Part shown: piece by piece, positions 1 to 8,421 of the stretch | Position numbering within the stretch: the first letter of the stretch is position 1 | How the letters are laid out: each line of letters begins with the position of its first letter | Assembly: GCA_013289685.1 (NCBI GenBank) | Contig: JABCZL010000001.1 | Location: 747,838 to 811,837, forward strand | Reading direction: 5' to 3' | Length of the DNA stretch: 64,000 bases | Source of the DNA: Acidobacteriota bacterium | GTDB taxonomy: Bacteria; Acidobacteriota; Terriglobia; Terriglobales; Acidobacteriaceae | The notes under the pieces: model-generated | Database searches by the model: none | What the model was told of the DNA's origin: nothing | What the model saw: only the letters and a program-made list of their open reading frames with translations | Position numbers and translations under genes: made by a program

Positions 1-27
1 GCGACAGCGGAATAGGAGACCTTCACC

Positions 28-894
28 ATGCTGGGGCGGAAAATTGCGCGGCATGGACTCGCCATCGTCGCAACGGTTCTGCTGGGAGGCCTGCTGTCCG
101 CGGCTCTGATGCGGCTCGCGCCCGGCTTCGATGCCGATGAGGCAGAACTTGACCCGCATCTGAATGCAGCCAGCATTCAGGCCCTCCGCCAGGCACGACT
201 CGAGCAGCACAACATCTTCCGCTTTTATTTTCATTCCCTGCAACGTGCGGCCCATGGAGACCTGGGAACGTCGATCTCGCTGCGCCAGCCCGTGAGCGTG
301 CTGCTGCGCGAGCGGGCTCCGCTGACTCTGCGACTTGTAGGCATTGGGTTGTTGCTGAGCTGGGCCGTTGCGATGGCCTTGGCGCTCAGCGCGGCTTGGC
401 TGCGCGTCTCGGCTTACGACGCTCTGACAACTGTGATCAGCGGAACTTTTCTGTGTATTCCGGCAGCGGTGCTCGCTCTGTTGTCGGTTCTTTGGAATGT
501 TCCTGGAGCGCTGGCAATAGGTTTGATCGTGTTTCCCCGCGTGTATCGCTACGCACGCAACCTGCTCGGCAAGGCGTACTCCCTGCCCCACATCATTACC
601 GCGCGGGCCAAGGGTCTGAGCGAGCTGCGGATTTTGTTCTGGCACGTCGTTCCGGTCGCTGGGCCGCAGCTGCTGGCGGTGGCTGGAGTGTCAGTGAGCA
701 TCGCGGTGGGCGCAGCCATCCCCGTGGAAGCGTTGTGTGGGCTGGCGGGAGTTGGACAGTTGGCCTGGCAGGCAGCGCTGGCACGCGATCTGCCCTTGCT
801 GACGAATTTAACCATCCTCGTGACGTTGGTAACCTTGCTGGCCAATTCGGGGGCCGATGTAATCGGACATATCCTTCGAGGCCACGAAGCATGA
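28..894 (+). CDS. Peptide-type ABC transporter permease (DppB/OppB-like)
   Basis: Inner-membrane permease of an oligopeptide/dipeptide-type ABC importer; 288 residues, at the short end for this family. It has an N-terminal membrane helix (residues about 8-28), a periplasmic loop with the LRQPVSVLLRERAP stretch typical of DppB, and five further hydrophobic segments. The cytoplasmic EAA-type loop is ARAKGLSELRILFWHVVP (about 191-208), which contacts the ATPase. An AGGAG ribosome site lies about 10 bases before the ATG. A TAG at 13-15 could be the end of an upstream gene cut by the window edge. The stop overlaps the next start (ATGA), so the two permeases are translationally coupled. Substrate cannot be told from sequence; peptide or nickel are family options. 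Confidence 0.9.
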   Translation: MLGRKIARHGLAIVATVLLGGLLSAALMRLAPGFDADEAELDPHLNAASIQALRQARLEQHNIFRFYFHSLQRAAHGDLGTSISLRQPVSVLLRERAPLTLRLVGIGLLLSWAVAMALALSAAWLRVSAYDALTTVISGTFLCIPAAVLALLSVLWNVPGALAIGLIVFPRVYRYARNLLGKAYSLPHIITARAKGLSELRILFWHVVPVAGPQLLAVAGVSVSIAVGAAIPVEALCGLAGVGQLAWQAALARDLPLLTNLTILVTLVTLLANSGADVIGHILRGHEA

Positions 895-1715
895 GTATCT
901 CGCGCACGAATATCTGGCGGGGCCTGGCATGTGCGGTTTTGCTGCTCGTAGTCAGCGCCTCGCTGGCGGCGAACTGGCTCGCTCCGGCGGGATACGCGAA
1001 GCAATATCGCGAAGCCGCAGACGCGTCTCCTTCGCGGCAGCACTGGCTGGGAACCGACGAGATCGGCCGCGACCGCTTTGCGCGCGTGCTGTATGGAACG
1101 CGGATTTCGCTGCTGCTCGCTCCGGCTGCAGCTTTGCTGTCAACGCTCATGGCAGCCTTGATCGGCGGGCTAGCGGGATATCTGGGTGGCGGCTGGGCGC
1201 GCTGCGCGATGGCGGTAACCGACTTGTTTCTATCGCTGCCCTGGCTGTTCTTGCTGATCACGGTTCGGGCGGTGATGCCTCTCAACGTGTCGCCCATGGT
1301 TTCGGTGCTGGTGACATTTTTGATGTTGGGTCTGTTGGGTTGGACCAGTGCGGCGCGGGTGCTGTGCTCGACCGCAGGCTCGCTGCGGGACTCGGACTTT
1401 GTTCGGCAGGCGAAAGCCTCTGGCATTCCCGGTACGCGGCTGTTCTGGATTCACGTGCTGCCGAATCTGAAGCCGGTGCTGTACGCCCAGTTCTGGATTT
1501 CGATTCCAGCATTCATTCTGAGCGAGGCGAATCTTGGAATCCTGGGTCTGGGTGTAGCCGAGCCGATGCCTTCGTGGGGGAGCTTGTTGAAGGAACTGGA
1601 AGGCCTGGTTTCGGTGGGCGAAGAGCCGTGGAAGTTCGTGCCTCTGATTCTGCTCGTAGTCGTAGTGACATCGTTTCAGCTGGTGCTTTCGAAGCAGGAT
1701 GAGGTGGCCGCATGA
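891..1715 (+). CDS. Peptide-type ABC transporter permease (DppC/OppC-like)
   Basis: Second permease of the importer, 274 residues. The start at 891 is chosen because it overlaps the stop of the preceding gene in an ATGA junction and gives the normal DppC architecture: one N-terminal helix, then HWLGTDEIGRDRFARVLYGTRISL, which is the conserved segment after the first loop of OppC/DppC proteins. A five-helix permease domain follows with the EAA loop RQAKASGIPGTRLFWIHVLPN. The open frame extends upstream to 396, but that part is out of frame with real coding sequence and lies inside the dppB-like gene. The stop again overlaps a possible ATGA start of the binding-protein frame. Confidence 0.9.
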   Translation: MSISRTNIWRGLACAVLLLVVSASLAANWLAPAGYAKQYREAADASPSRQHWLGTDEIGRDRFARVLYGTRISLLLAPAAALLSTLMAALIGGLAGYLGGGWARCAMAVTDLFLSLPWLFLLITVRAVMPLNVSPMVSVLVTFLMLGLLGWTSAARVLCSTAGSLRDSDFVRQAKASGIPGTRLFWIHVLPNLKPVLYAQFWISIPAFILSEANLGILGLGVAEPMPSWGSLLKELEGLVSVGEEPWKFVPLILLVVVVTSFQLVLSKQDEVAA

Positions 1716-1741
1716 CGGACCTCCAGGGAAGGTTGGCAGTA

Positions 1742-3373
1742 ATGGAAACAACGTGCAGAAAAATCTTACTCGGGATCGCCTGCCTGGGAATTCTCGCAGG
1801 CTCCGCGCTGGCGCAAGGCGAACTGCGTTTTTGCCTGCGGTCTGAGCCTAAGACCTTTGATCCGCTGCAGGTGGAAGACGAATCTTCTGGGGCGATCCGC
1901 TACTTGACCGGGGGCGTGCTGGTGCGCCTCAACCGCCAGACGCAGGCCTTGGAGCCGGAACTGGCGCAGTCCTGGAAAGTCTCGAAGGACGGCAAGCAGA
2001 TCACCTTCAAACTGCGCAGTGGACTCTCATTCTCCGACGGCACGGCGTTTTCCGCTGAGGACGTCGCCTACACCGTCAAGCAACTGATGGATCCGGCCTT
2101 GCATTCTCCCACGGGAGACACGTTCCGTTCCGGCCCTGGCAATGTCGAGACCAATATTATTTCCGCTACCCAGATTTCCATCACGTTCCCCGCGCCCGTG
2201 GCGGGACTCGACCGGCAATTCGATCAGGTGGCGATTCTTTCGGCACACTCCGCCAAAAAGGAAATGGCGGTCTTGGGCCCGTTCATGGTGTCGGACTACA
2301 AGCCCGGATCAACCGTGCTGCTGAAGCGCAATCCGAATTACTGGAAGACGGATGCGCAAGGACGCAAGCTGCCTTATCTCGACTCGATCAAACTCGACAT
2401 CCAGCCGAACCGTGATGTCGAAATGCTGCGCTTCAAGCGCGGAGAAATTGACTTAATCAACACGCTCGACAGCGAATACTTCGACAAGCTGGCGGCAACT
2501 TCTCCGCAGCTCGTGCATGATGCCGGCCCGTCGCTCGACAGCGAGCAGATGTGGTTCAACGAAGTCGCCAGGGCTCCGCTGCCCGCCTACAAGAAGACGT
2601 GGTTCCGCTCGGCGAATTTCCGCCGGGCGATTTCCGCCGCGATCAATCGTGATGACCTGGCCCGCGTCGTCTTCCGCGGACACGCGCAGGCGGCCGTCGG
2701 CCCGGTGTCTCCCGCCAACAAATTCTGGTTCAACGCCCGGCTAAAACCTGAGACCCACTCCTCCGATGCCGCTCTGAAAGCTCTGCAGGGCGAGGGCTTC
2801 CGGCTGGAGAACGGGACGCTGAAAGACGTGGGTGGAAATGCGGTGGTCTTCTCCATCATCACCAACTCGGGCAACAAATATCGCGAGCGCATGGCCACCA
2901 TGATTCAGGAAGACCTGCAAAAGATCGGGATTCAGGTGAACGTGGTCACCCTCGACTTCCCTTCCCTGATCGAGCGCATGACTCAGACCTTCGACTACGA
3001 AGCAGTTCTGCTCGGCCTCACCAACGTAGGACTCGACCCGAGTGAACAGATGAACGTGTGGCTGAGTTCGTCGGAGAATCACCAGTGGAATCCATCGGAG
3101 AAGACTCCGGAGACCGCATGGGAAGCGGAGATTGACCGCCTGATGCGGGCCCAGGCTTCCTCCGCCGACGCAAAGAAACGGAAAGAGAGTTTCGACCGGG
3201 TGCAGGAAATTGCCGTCGAGCAAGCGCCGTTCATTTACCTGGTGAACCGGAATGCGCTGTCGGCGGTCGCAGCGACGGTGCAGGGCGCGACACCCGTGAT
3301 TCTAGTTCCGCAGACTTACTGGGATGCTGACCGCCTGACCATCGAACAGCAAGGGGCCACTGCAGCTAAATGA
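1742..3373 (+). CDS. Extracytoplasmic solute-binding protein, family 5 (peptide-type)
   Basis: Periplasmic substrate-binding component of the importer (SBP_bac_5, DppA/OppA fold), about 543 residues. It opens with a Sec signal peptide ending ...AGSALAQ. The mature region then starts GELRFCLRSEPKTFDPL, the usual family-5 opening. Family landmarks include the FSDGTAFSAEDVAYTVKQLMDP segment and the RNPNYWK motif. A start at 1712 would overlap the permease stop, but the ATG at 1742 has an AGGGAAGG ribosome site about 10 bases upstream and gives a normal short signal peptide, so it is preferred. A membrane-attached or free periplasmic location is not decided; no lipobox is seen. Confidence 0.9.
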   Translation: METTCRKILLGIACLGILAGSALAQGELRFCLRSEPKTFDPLQVEDESSGAIRYLTGGVLVRLNRQTQALEPELAQSWKVSKDGKQITFKLRSGLSFSDGTAFSAEDVAYTVKQLMDPALHSPTGDTFRSGPGNVETNIISATQISITFPAPVAGLDRQFDQVAILSAHSAKKEMAVLGPFMVSDYKPGSTVLLKRNPNYWKTDAQGRKLPYLDSIKLDIQPNRDVEMLRFKRGEIDLINTLDSEYFDKLAATSPQLVHDAGPSLDSEQMWFNEVARAPLPAYKKTWFRSANFRRAISAAINRDDLARVVFRGHAQAAVGPVSPANKFWFNARLKPETHSSDAALKALQGEGFRLENGTLKDVGGNAVVFSIITNSGNKYRERMATMIQEDLQKIGIQVNVVTLDFPSLIERMTQTFDYEAVLLGLTNVGLDPSEQMNVWLSSSENHQWNPSEKTPETAWEAEIDRLMRAQASSADAKKRKESFDRVQEIAVEQAPFIYLVNRNALSAVAATVQGATPVILVPQTYWDADRLTIEQQGATAAK

Positions 3374-3397
3374 AGCTTTAGCCACGGGTTAACACGG

Positions 3398-4279
3398 ATG
3401 AACATGGATCCAAACAACACCGACACGGCGACAGCGATAACGACGACGACGGCGGGCGAAGCCCCAGCAGGCGACCTTTTGTTGTCGGCCCATCTCTGGC
3501 TGAGTTACGGCAAGAAGCCTCCCGTGCTGCGCGACCTGGATCTCGACATCCGGCGCGGCGAGGTGCTCGGGCTGGTGGGGCAAAGCGGATCGGGCAAGAG
3601 CACGCTGGCGATGGCAATCCTGGGCCTGCTCGACCGACGGCAAGCTCACATCGAAGGCACCGTCGGGTTCGATGGCTCGGACCTGCTGCGGGTCAGCGAG
3701 CCCGATCTGCGGGCGCTGCGCGGACGGAAGTTGGCTCTCGTGCTGCAGAGTCCCCTCTCGTCACTGAATCCCGCACTGAAGATTCGCACGCAGTTGAAGG
3801 AAGCGTGGCGGGCGCATGCTTCGGGATCGAAGGCCGATTGCGCCGCAGCGATCGGTGCTGCGCTGCAGAGTGTGAGCTTGCCGCCAAGTGATGAATTCCT
3901 CCGCAAGTATCCCTCCCAGATGAGCGTCGGACAGGCCCAACGTGTGCTGATTGCGATGGCGGTGATGCATCGTCCATCGCTGCTGATTGCCGACGAAGCC
4001 ACCAGCGCACTCGACGTGATCACGCAATCCGAAATTCTGGCCCTGTTTCGCGAACTGAACCGCAGTTTCGGAATGGCGATTCTCTACATCTCACACGATC
4101 TCGCCTCGGTGGCTGGCATTTGCGACCGCATTGCGATCCTGCACGAAGGCCAGATCGTCGAAGCCGGCACCACGGAGCAGGTCCTGACCCGTCCTTGCCA
4201 CCAGTACACGCAGCGACTGATGGCCGCGATGCCCAAGTTGCTTCAGCCCCAGCGATTGGCCAAAGCGGCTTCGGTTTAG
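3398..4279 (+). CDS. ABC transporter ATP-binding protein (DppD/OppD-like)
   Basis: ATPase of the importer, 293 residues. Visible motifs are Walker A GQSGSGKST (residues about 60-68), a Q-loop LQSPLSSLNP, a signature MSVGQAQR in place of LSGGQ, Walker B LLIADEATSALD, and the H-loop ISHD. The segment after the switch His contains the conserved VEAGTTEQVLTRPCHQYTQRLM typical of OppD/DppD, but the tail is short. Peptide importers usually carry two ATPases (OppD and OppF); only one lies in this window. The second may be upstream of position 1, or this ATPase may work as a homodimer. The N-terminus has a Thr/Ala-rich, low-complexity run of about 20 residues; a start at 3404 is also possible. Confidence 0.9.
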   Translation: MNMDPNNTDTATAITTTTAGEAPAGDLLLSAHLWLSYGKKPPVLRDLDLDIRRGEVLGLVGQSGSGKSTLAMAILGLLDRRQAHIEGTVGFDGSDLLRVSEPDLRALRGRKLALVLQSPLSSLNPALKIRTQLKEAWRAHASGSKADCAAAIGAALQSVSLPPSDEFLRKYPSQMSVGQAQRVLIAMAVMHRPSLLIADEATSALDVITQSEILALFRELNRSFGMAILYISHDLASVAGICDRIAILHEGQIVEAGTTEQVLTRPCHQYTQRLMAAMPKLLQPQRLAKAASV

Positions 4280-4380
4280 AAGCGCAGAACCTCACACTCA
4301 CATTGCCCATTCGACCTTCTCACTTCGCCTTTAATGACCAACGTCCACGAACGAACGCCCATTCGTGCCACACCAAGGGT

Positions 4381-4424
4381 GGGACAGAGTGTCCCACGCC
4401 CACCATCGAGGGACAGACTGTCCC
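4381..4424. repeat. Pair of palindromes GGGACA-n3-TGTCCC
   Basis: The 284-base gap between the ABC ATPase and the protease holds two near-identical 15-base palindromes, at 4381-4395 (spacer GAG) and 4410-4424 (spacer GAC). They sit in a GGGTGGGACA context that resembles other palindromic interspersed elements in this window (23690-23760, 61937-61972). Nothing else in the gap looks coding. A transcription-end or REP-like role is possible. Confidence 0.6.
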
Positions 4425-4563
4425 AAATCGGCCCTCGTCCGCTACCTCGATCTTCAATAGACACAACCACTTACGGGATCCTCATTGGCCGCTCCCGTGC
4501 AACAGTAGCCCCGAGTACGAAGCTCGATCTTTTCCCCCATTCAAGAAAGTAGGGTGAGATTCT

Positions 4564-6405
4564 ATGGAGTACACGAAGAGATCACCGAAACCGGCGGGGC
4601 GCGAAGAGCGCCACAGCGCCGCCTGGGGTAAGCGCTTGAGCCTGGGCCTGGTCGTGCTTCTGGCGACGGGAATGGCTTTCGGTCAGCGCTGGAACAACCT
4701 CGCCAGCGAAGGCAACGGCCGGTTCTCCTCTCGGATCGCTCCCGAACTCTCCTCACTTCTGGCGAAAGCTCACCATGGAACGACCAAGGGCCAGACCGTG
4801 AAGGTCATTGTGCAGTACAAACAAGTCCCGACCGCAGCGCACTACGCCACCATGCAGGGCCGCGGTGGACGCCTGAACACCAAGCTGCACATGATCAAGA
4901 GTGCGGCGTTTACGATTCCGGTGAGCGCTCTGGCGGCGTTAGAGGCTGATCCCGAGATCCTGTCGGTGACCATTGATCACCCCATGAACGTGATGGACGA
5001 TCTGACCAACGACGCCACGGGCGTGGACGCAGCCTGGACCGCCGGATATAACGGAGCGGGTGTCGGCGTGGCCGTGATCGATAGCGGCATCAACGATAGC
5101 CACCCCGATCTGCAGGATGCGAACGGAAACTCGCGCGTCGTCTATCACCAGGACTTCACCGGCACGGCGACGACCAACGCCAACGGAGCGCAATACGACC
5201 TCTACGGCCACGGCACACACGTAGCCGGCATCATCGCCGGCAACGGCTCCCTGTCGGCGGGCCAGTATGCAGGCGTGGCGCCCGGCGCAACTCTGATCGA
5301 TCTTCGGGCCCTGGACGCGAACGGCGCAGGCACCGACAGCACCGTGATCGCGGCGATTCAGCAGGCCATCGCGTTGCAGAACACCTACAACATCCGGATC
5401 ATCAACCTGTCACTAGGCCGCGGAATCCCTGAGAGCTACACTCAGGATCCTCTCTGTCAGGCCGTCGAAGCGGCCTGGAATAGCGGAATCGTAGTCGTGG
5501 TTGCCGCTGGCAACTACGGCCGTCTGAGCGTGAATGGAAGCAACGGCTTCGGAACCGTCACGGCTCCAGGCAACGATCCTCTCGTTCTGACCGTGGGCGC
5601 CACCAAGAGTAACGGATCAGGGTCTGCATCTTCTGAGACCAAAGCCAGCTATAGCTCGAAGGGCCCCACGACCTACGATCACGTAGTTAAGCCCGACATC
5701 ATGGCACCCGGCAACGACATCGTTTCTCTGTCGGCCCCGGGAGCAACGCTGGAAGGTTCTTATCCGCAAGAGCTGGTCACTGGCACCGACGGTAAGAACG
5801 ACTACTTCACCTTGAGCGGCACCAGCATGGCGACGCCCGCTGTCGTGGGCGCGGCAGCTCTGTTGCTGCAGGAACAAAGCACGCTGACTCCAGATCAGGT
5901 AAAGGCCCGGCTAATGAAGACGGCGACCAAGATGAACGGGTTTGGGCTGGTTTCCACCTCGGCGTATGTTCCGCATCTGTCGCAGACCTTCGTTGATTTC
6001 TACGATCTGTTCTCGGTAGGGTCGGGATTGTTGAACGTTCAGGCCGCTTCTACCAATACTGACCTGGCTCCGGCCACGATCGGATCGGCCCTTTCCCCGT
6101 CCGCCGTCTACAACGCCCAGAACGGTACGGTTTCCCTGGTCTACGGAAACTCGACCGTCGCCTCAACCTCCGTGGTTTGGGGAACGTCAGTCGTCTGGGG
6201 AACGTCGGTGGTCTGGGGAACGTCAATCGTGAACGGCAGGTCCGTGGTATGGGGCACCTCGTTGCCCTGGAACAACAACCTGTCCAGCGCCTTCAGCGTG
6301 GTTTGGGGAACGAGCACCGGCACTACGGCCTCCAGCGTGGTCTGGGGTACGTCGGTATCGGATGCCAACAGCGCGTTTACTGACGCGGGAGATGATGAGC
6401 AATAG
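4564..6405 (+). CDS. Secreted subtilisin-like serine protease (S8) with C-terminal VVWGTS repeats
   Basis: Subtilase of 613 residues. A signal peptide (about 1-40, ending AFGQ) is followed by an I9-type inhibitor-like prodomain (about 75-140, with VKVIVQYKQ and a SAALEADPEILSVTID end). The S8 catalytic domain has Asp173 in VAVIDSGIN, His216 in GHGTHVAGI, oxyanion Asn317 in AAGNYG and Ser421 in SGTSMATP. The C-terminus (residues 537-597) carries six VVWGTS hexapeptides plus a degenerate IVNGRS, separated by short linkers. The protein is predicted to be exported, self-processed and proteolytic; the role of the repeats is not known to me. An AGGGTGAG ribosome site precedes the ATG. A membrane protein gene follows after 38 bases, probably co-transcribed. 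Confidence 0.93.
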   Translation: MEYTKRSPKPAGREERHSAAWGKRLSLGLVVLLATGMAFGQRWNNLASEGNGRFSSRIAPELSSLLAKAHHGTTKGQTVKVIVQYKQVPTAAHYATMQGRGGRLNTKLHMIKSAAFTIPVSALAALEADPEILSVTIDHPMNVMDDLTNDATGVDAAWTAGYNGAGVGVAVIDSGINDSHPDLQDANGNSRVVYHQDFTGTATTNANGAQYDLYGHGTHVAGIIAGNGSLSAGQYAGVAPGATLIDLRALDANGAGTDSTVIAAIQQAIALQNTYNIRIINLSLGRGIPESYTQDPLCQAVEAAWNSGIVVVVAAGNYGRLSVNGSNGFGTVTAPGNDPLVLTVGATKSNGSGSASSETKASYSSKGPTTYDHVVKPDIMAPGNDIVSLSAPGATLEGSYPQELVTGTDGKNDYFTLSGTSMATPAVVGAAALLLQEQSTLTPDQVKARLMKTATKMNGFGLVSTSAYVPHLSQTFVDFYDLFSVGSGLLNVQAASTNTDLAPATIGSALSPSAVYNAQNGTVSLVYGNSTVASTSVVWGTSVVWGTSVVWGTSIVNGRSVVWGTSLPWNNNLSSAFSVVWGTSTGTTASSVVWGTSVSDANSAFTDAGDDEQ

Positions 6406-6443
6406 GTAGCCGTGTGAATTTTCCAGAGAAAGGAGACGGGATC

Positions 6444-7169
6444 ATGAACAACACACGGCGGATCAAGACCTTCATCGGCGCCATGATGCTGGCCGCAGCC
6501 ATCACCGCGGGATATGCAGCAGTCGTAAGCCACGCGCTGCACACCTACTTCGCTCTCGCAGTTCTAGTGCTGGCCGCAGTGACCTCGCGAGTGAAAGTCA
6601 AGCTGCCCGGAATTAACGGCAACATGTCAGTCAATCTGCCGTTCCTGCTCACGGCAGTGGTGAGTCTGAGCTCTGCCGAAGCGGTGGTCGTGGCGTTCGT
6701 TTCCACCGCGGTACAATGCTGGCCGCGCAAAGACGCGAAGTTCAACCCGCAGCAAATGGTGTTTAACCTCAGCATGATGGCCTTCGCCAGCTGCCTGGCG
6801 AGCCTGATACTCCATGCCGCCTGGCCGGGAATGCATGGCGGCTCCAGCACCCTGGGACTGGTCCTGGCAACCGCCACCCTGTTCCTGGGACAGACCGCTC
6901 CGGTAGCCGCGATCGTAGCCGTCAGCGAGGGCAAGGCCGCTGGACACATCTGGTGGAGCCTGGCGCATCTGTCCTTCCCGTACTACGTGATCTCCGCAGG
7001 AGTCACCACCATGGTGCAGGCCGTCAGCTCGCACCTGGGCTGGGGACTCGCGCTCGCGGTCTTCCCCGTCATGTACTTCATCCACCGCTCCTACCGGGTG
7101 TACTTTGGACGAGTGGCGCAGACTCTGAGCCCGGAACCTCTGGTCAAAGCAGCGAGGGCAGGAGCGTAA
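6444..7169 (+). CDS. Polytopic membrane protein of unknown function
   Basis: 241 residues, mostly hydrophobic, with about six or seven membrane helices and a short basic C-terminal tail (HRSYRVYFGRVAQ). The start at 6444 has an AAAGGAG site 8-9 bases upstream; an in-frame ATG-like start at 6414 lacks one. Overall shape (repeated short helices, no enzymatic motif) resembles membrane sensor modules found N-terminal to signalling domains, but no signalling domain follows. It lies 38 bases after the S8 protease on the same strand, so it may be in the same transcript. Function is not recognised. Confidence 0.75.
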   Translation: MNNTRRIKTFIGAMMLAAAITAGYAAVVSHALHTYFALAVLVLAAVTSRVKVKLPGINGNMSVNLPFLLTAVVSLSSAEAVVVAFVSTAVQCWPRKDAKFNPQQMVFNLSMMAFASCLASLILHAAWPGMHGGSSTLGLVLATATLFLGQTAPVAAIVAVSEGKAAGHIWWSLAHLSFPYYVISAGVTTMVQAVSSHLGWGLALAVFPVMYFIHRSYRVYFGRVAQTLSPEPLVKAARAGA

Positions 7170-7239
7170 ACGGTTCGATTTGAGTTGTAAAGCAACCGGT
7201 GGCATGGCGTCCCAAGCCGCACATGCCACCATTCATTTT

Positions 7240-7812
7240 TTAAGGTCTGGCTCCGCTCGCCTGATCTCGATACTGCTCTTCAGTGCCGACGAAAAACTCC
7301 TCGTACTTTCTTTTTCCGGAGGCGCCAGACGCTTCACCGTTAATCTTGCCCCAGATGAGTCTGCCCGCACCGGAATCGGGGAGCGCTCGCGAACCGGCGT
7401 CGGAGTAGAAATAGTAGTCGTCCCGGGCCCAGCCGTATTCTTCAGGCGACGAGGTTCTCAGCGTTCCGGAAGCCGGAATCTTCAACACAGTGTGGCCGCC
7501 TTCCGATGGCAAAGTTGGAGCTCCTGGGATTTCGAACTCGACTCGCACCCAGCCGCTGTAGCCCTCAGGGATGAAGAAGTGCACCGAACGCGGCGGCGCA
7601 TTCCTCGACGCAGTCCTCGAGTTGACCCCGAACCACGCGACCGTGCCCATCAAAACCGTGAGAATGACCACCGAAATTCGCACCGATCGCCCGCTGCGGT
7701 CGGGGAAAATCCATCCCGCACCTCGGCCTTCCGTTTTCCGCCGAAAGCTCACCATGGCGGAATAGACCGTCGCCAGAACCAGAAACGCGGTAGCAAGATA
7801 GGGCAGAATCAT
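7240..7812 (-). CDS. Membrane-anchored hypothetical protein (DUF6843-like beta domain)
   Basis: 190 residues. Two hydrophobic helices lie near the N-terminus (about 3-22 and 46-64). A soluble domain follows with FIPEGYSGWVRVEFEIPGAP, a stretch I associate with DUF6843-type proteins, and an aromatic-rich WARDDYYFYSD segment. The soluble part is probably exposed outside the inner membrane. The next minus-strand gene lies upstream at 7861-8205, so a small operon of envelope proteins is likely. The domain name is from memory and should be treated as a suggestion. Confidence 0.65.
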   Translation of the reverse strand: MILPYLATAFLVLATVYSAMVSFRRKTEGRGAGWIFPDRSGRSVRISVVILTVLMGTVAWFGVNSRTASRNAPPRSVHFFIPEGYSGWVRVEFEIPGAPTLPSEGGHTVLKIPASGTLRTSSPEEYGWARDDYYFYSDAGSRALPDSGAGRLIWGKINGEASGASGKRKYEEFFVGTEEQYRDQASGARP

Positions 7813-7860
7813 CGAAGCAGAATCATCGAAGCTGGATCATCGAAGCAAGGCCATCCAGGT

Positions 7861-8205
7861 TCAGAATCGAGCGCTCTCCGCCAGCAGCATAGTCTTTGGC
7901 GTTTCACCCGCGAGCGGAAGCATAAGTTGCGATGCTGCGACCGGCTTATGAAGGCGCGCCCGCACCAGGTTCGCAATCGCCGGACCATAGAAGCAACACA
8001 TCAGCAGACAGGCGATCAGCGCCACCCGTCCCGCAACTTGCGGCCGAAAAAGACTGAGATAAGCCGCAATCACCAGGCAGAACGAACCTAACAATGAAAC
8101 CAGTTCCAACGGATTCAGGGACGCGCCATACGCCGCGAACAGCAAGGTATAAACGTGAAACCCGGTGGCAACGCCAGTGATGAAATACAAGATAAACGGC
8201 AACAT
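7861..8205 (-). CDS. Small membrane protein, hypothetical
   Basis: 114 residues with three hydrophobic segments (about 3-27, 33-52, 59-77) and a polar C-terminal tail. A GAGGG ribosome site lies about 8 bases before the ATG. No family is recognised. It lies between two other small minus-strand membrane genes. Confidence 0.55.
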   Translation of the reverse strand: MLPFILYFITGVATGFHVYTLLFAAYGASLNPLELVSLLGSFCLVIAAYLSLFRPQVAGRVALIACLLMCCFYGPAIANLVRARLHKPVAASQLMLPLAGETPKTMLLAESARF

Positions 8206-8230
8206 GACGAACCCTCAGAACGCGCGCTGA

Positions 8231-8377
8231 TCATTCTAACGATTTTTGCATCGGCAAAATATAAACGTAGTACACCAGGATGAAAATGAGAGCCACGAAC
8301 GCTCCGATCGACAACGAGAGCAACACTCCGCGTCGCGTCGTGAACGAGGACCGTTGGTTTTTCTTACTTCCCTTCAT
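8231..8377 (-). CDS. Very small single-helix protein, hypothetical
   Basis: A 48-residue frame with a basic N-terminus (MKGSKKNQR...TTRRG), one hydrophobic helix (about 18-39, including VALIFILVYYVYIL) and a short tail. This is the organisation of a single-pass type II mini-protein. It fits the gap between the outer-membrane channel gene and the 114-residue membrane protein, on the same strand. The ribosome site is weak (GGAGGTGG about 20 bases upstream), so expression is uncertain. Confidence 0.4.
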   Translation of the reverse strand: MKGSKKNQRSSFTTRRGVLLSLSIGAFVALIFILVYYVYILPMQKSLE

Positions 8378-8421
8378 GCACTGCGTCGGTGAGAAGCCGC
8401 CACCTCCGCCACTCCGCGGAC

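Noticed and set aside
396..890. Upstream extension of the second ABC permease
   Set aside because: The extension lies inside the first permease gene in another frame and has no membrane character; the ATGA-overlap start at 891 gives the normal protein.
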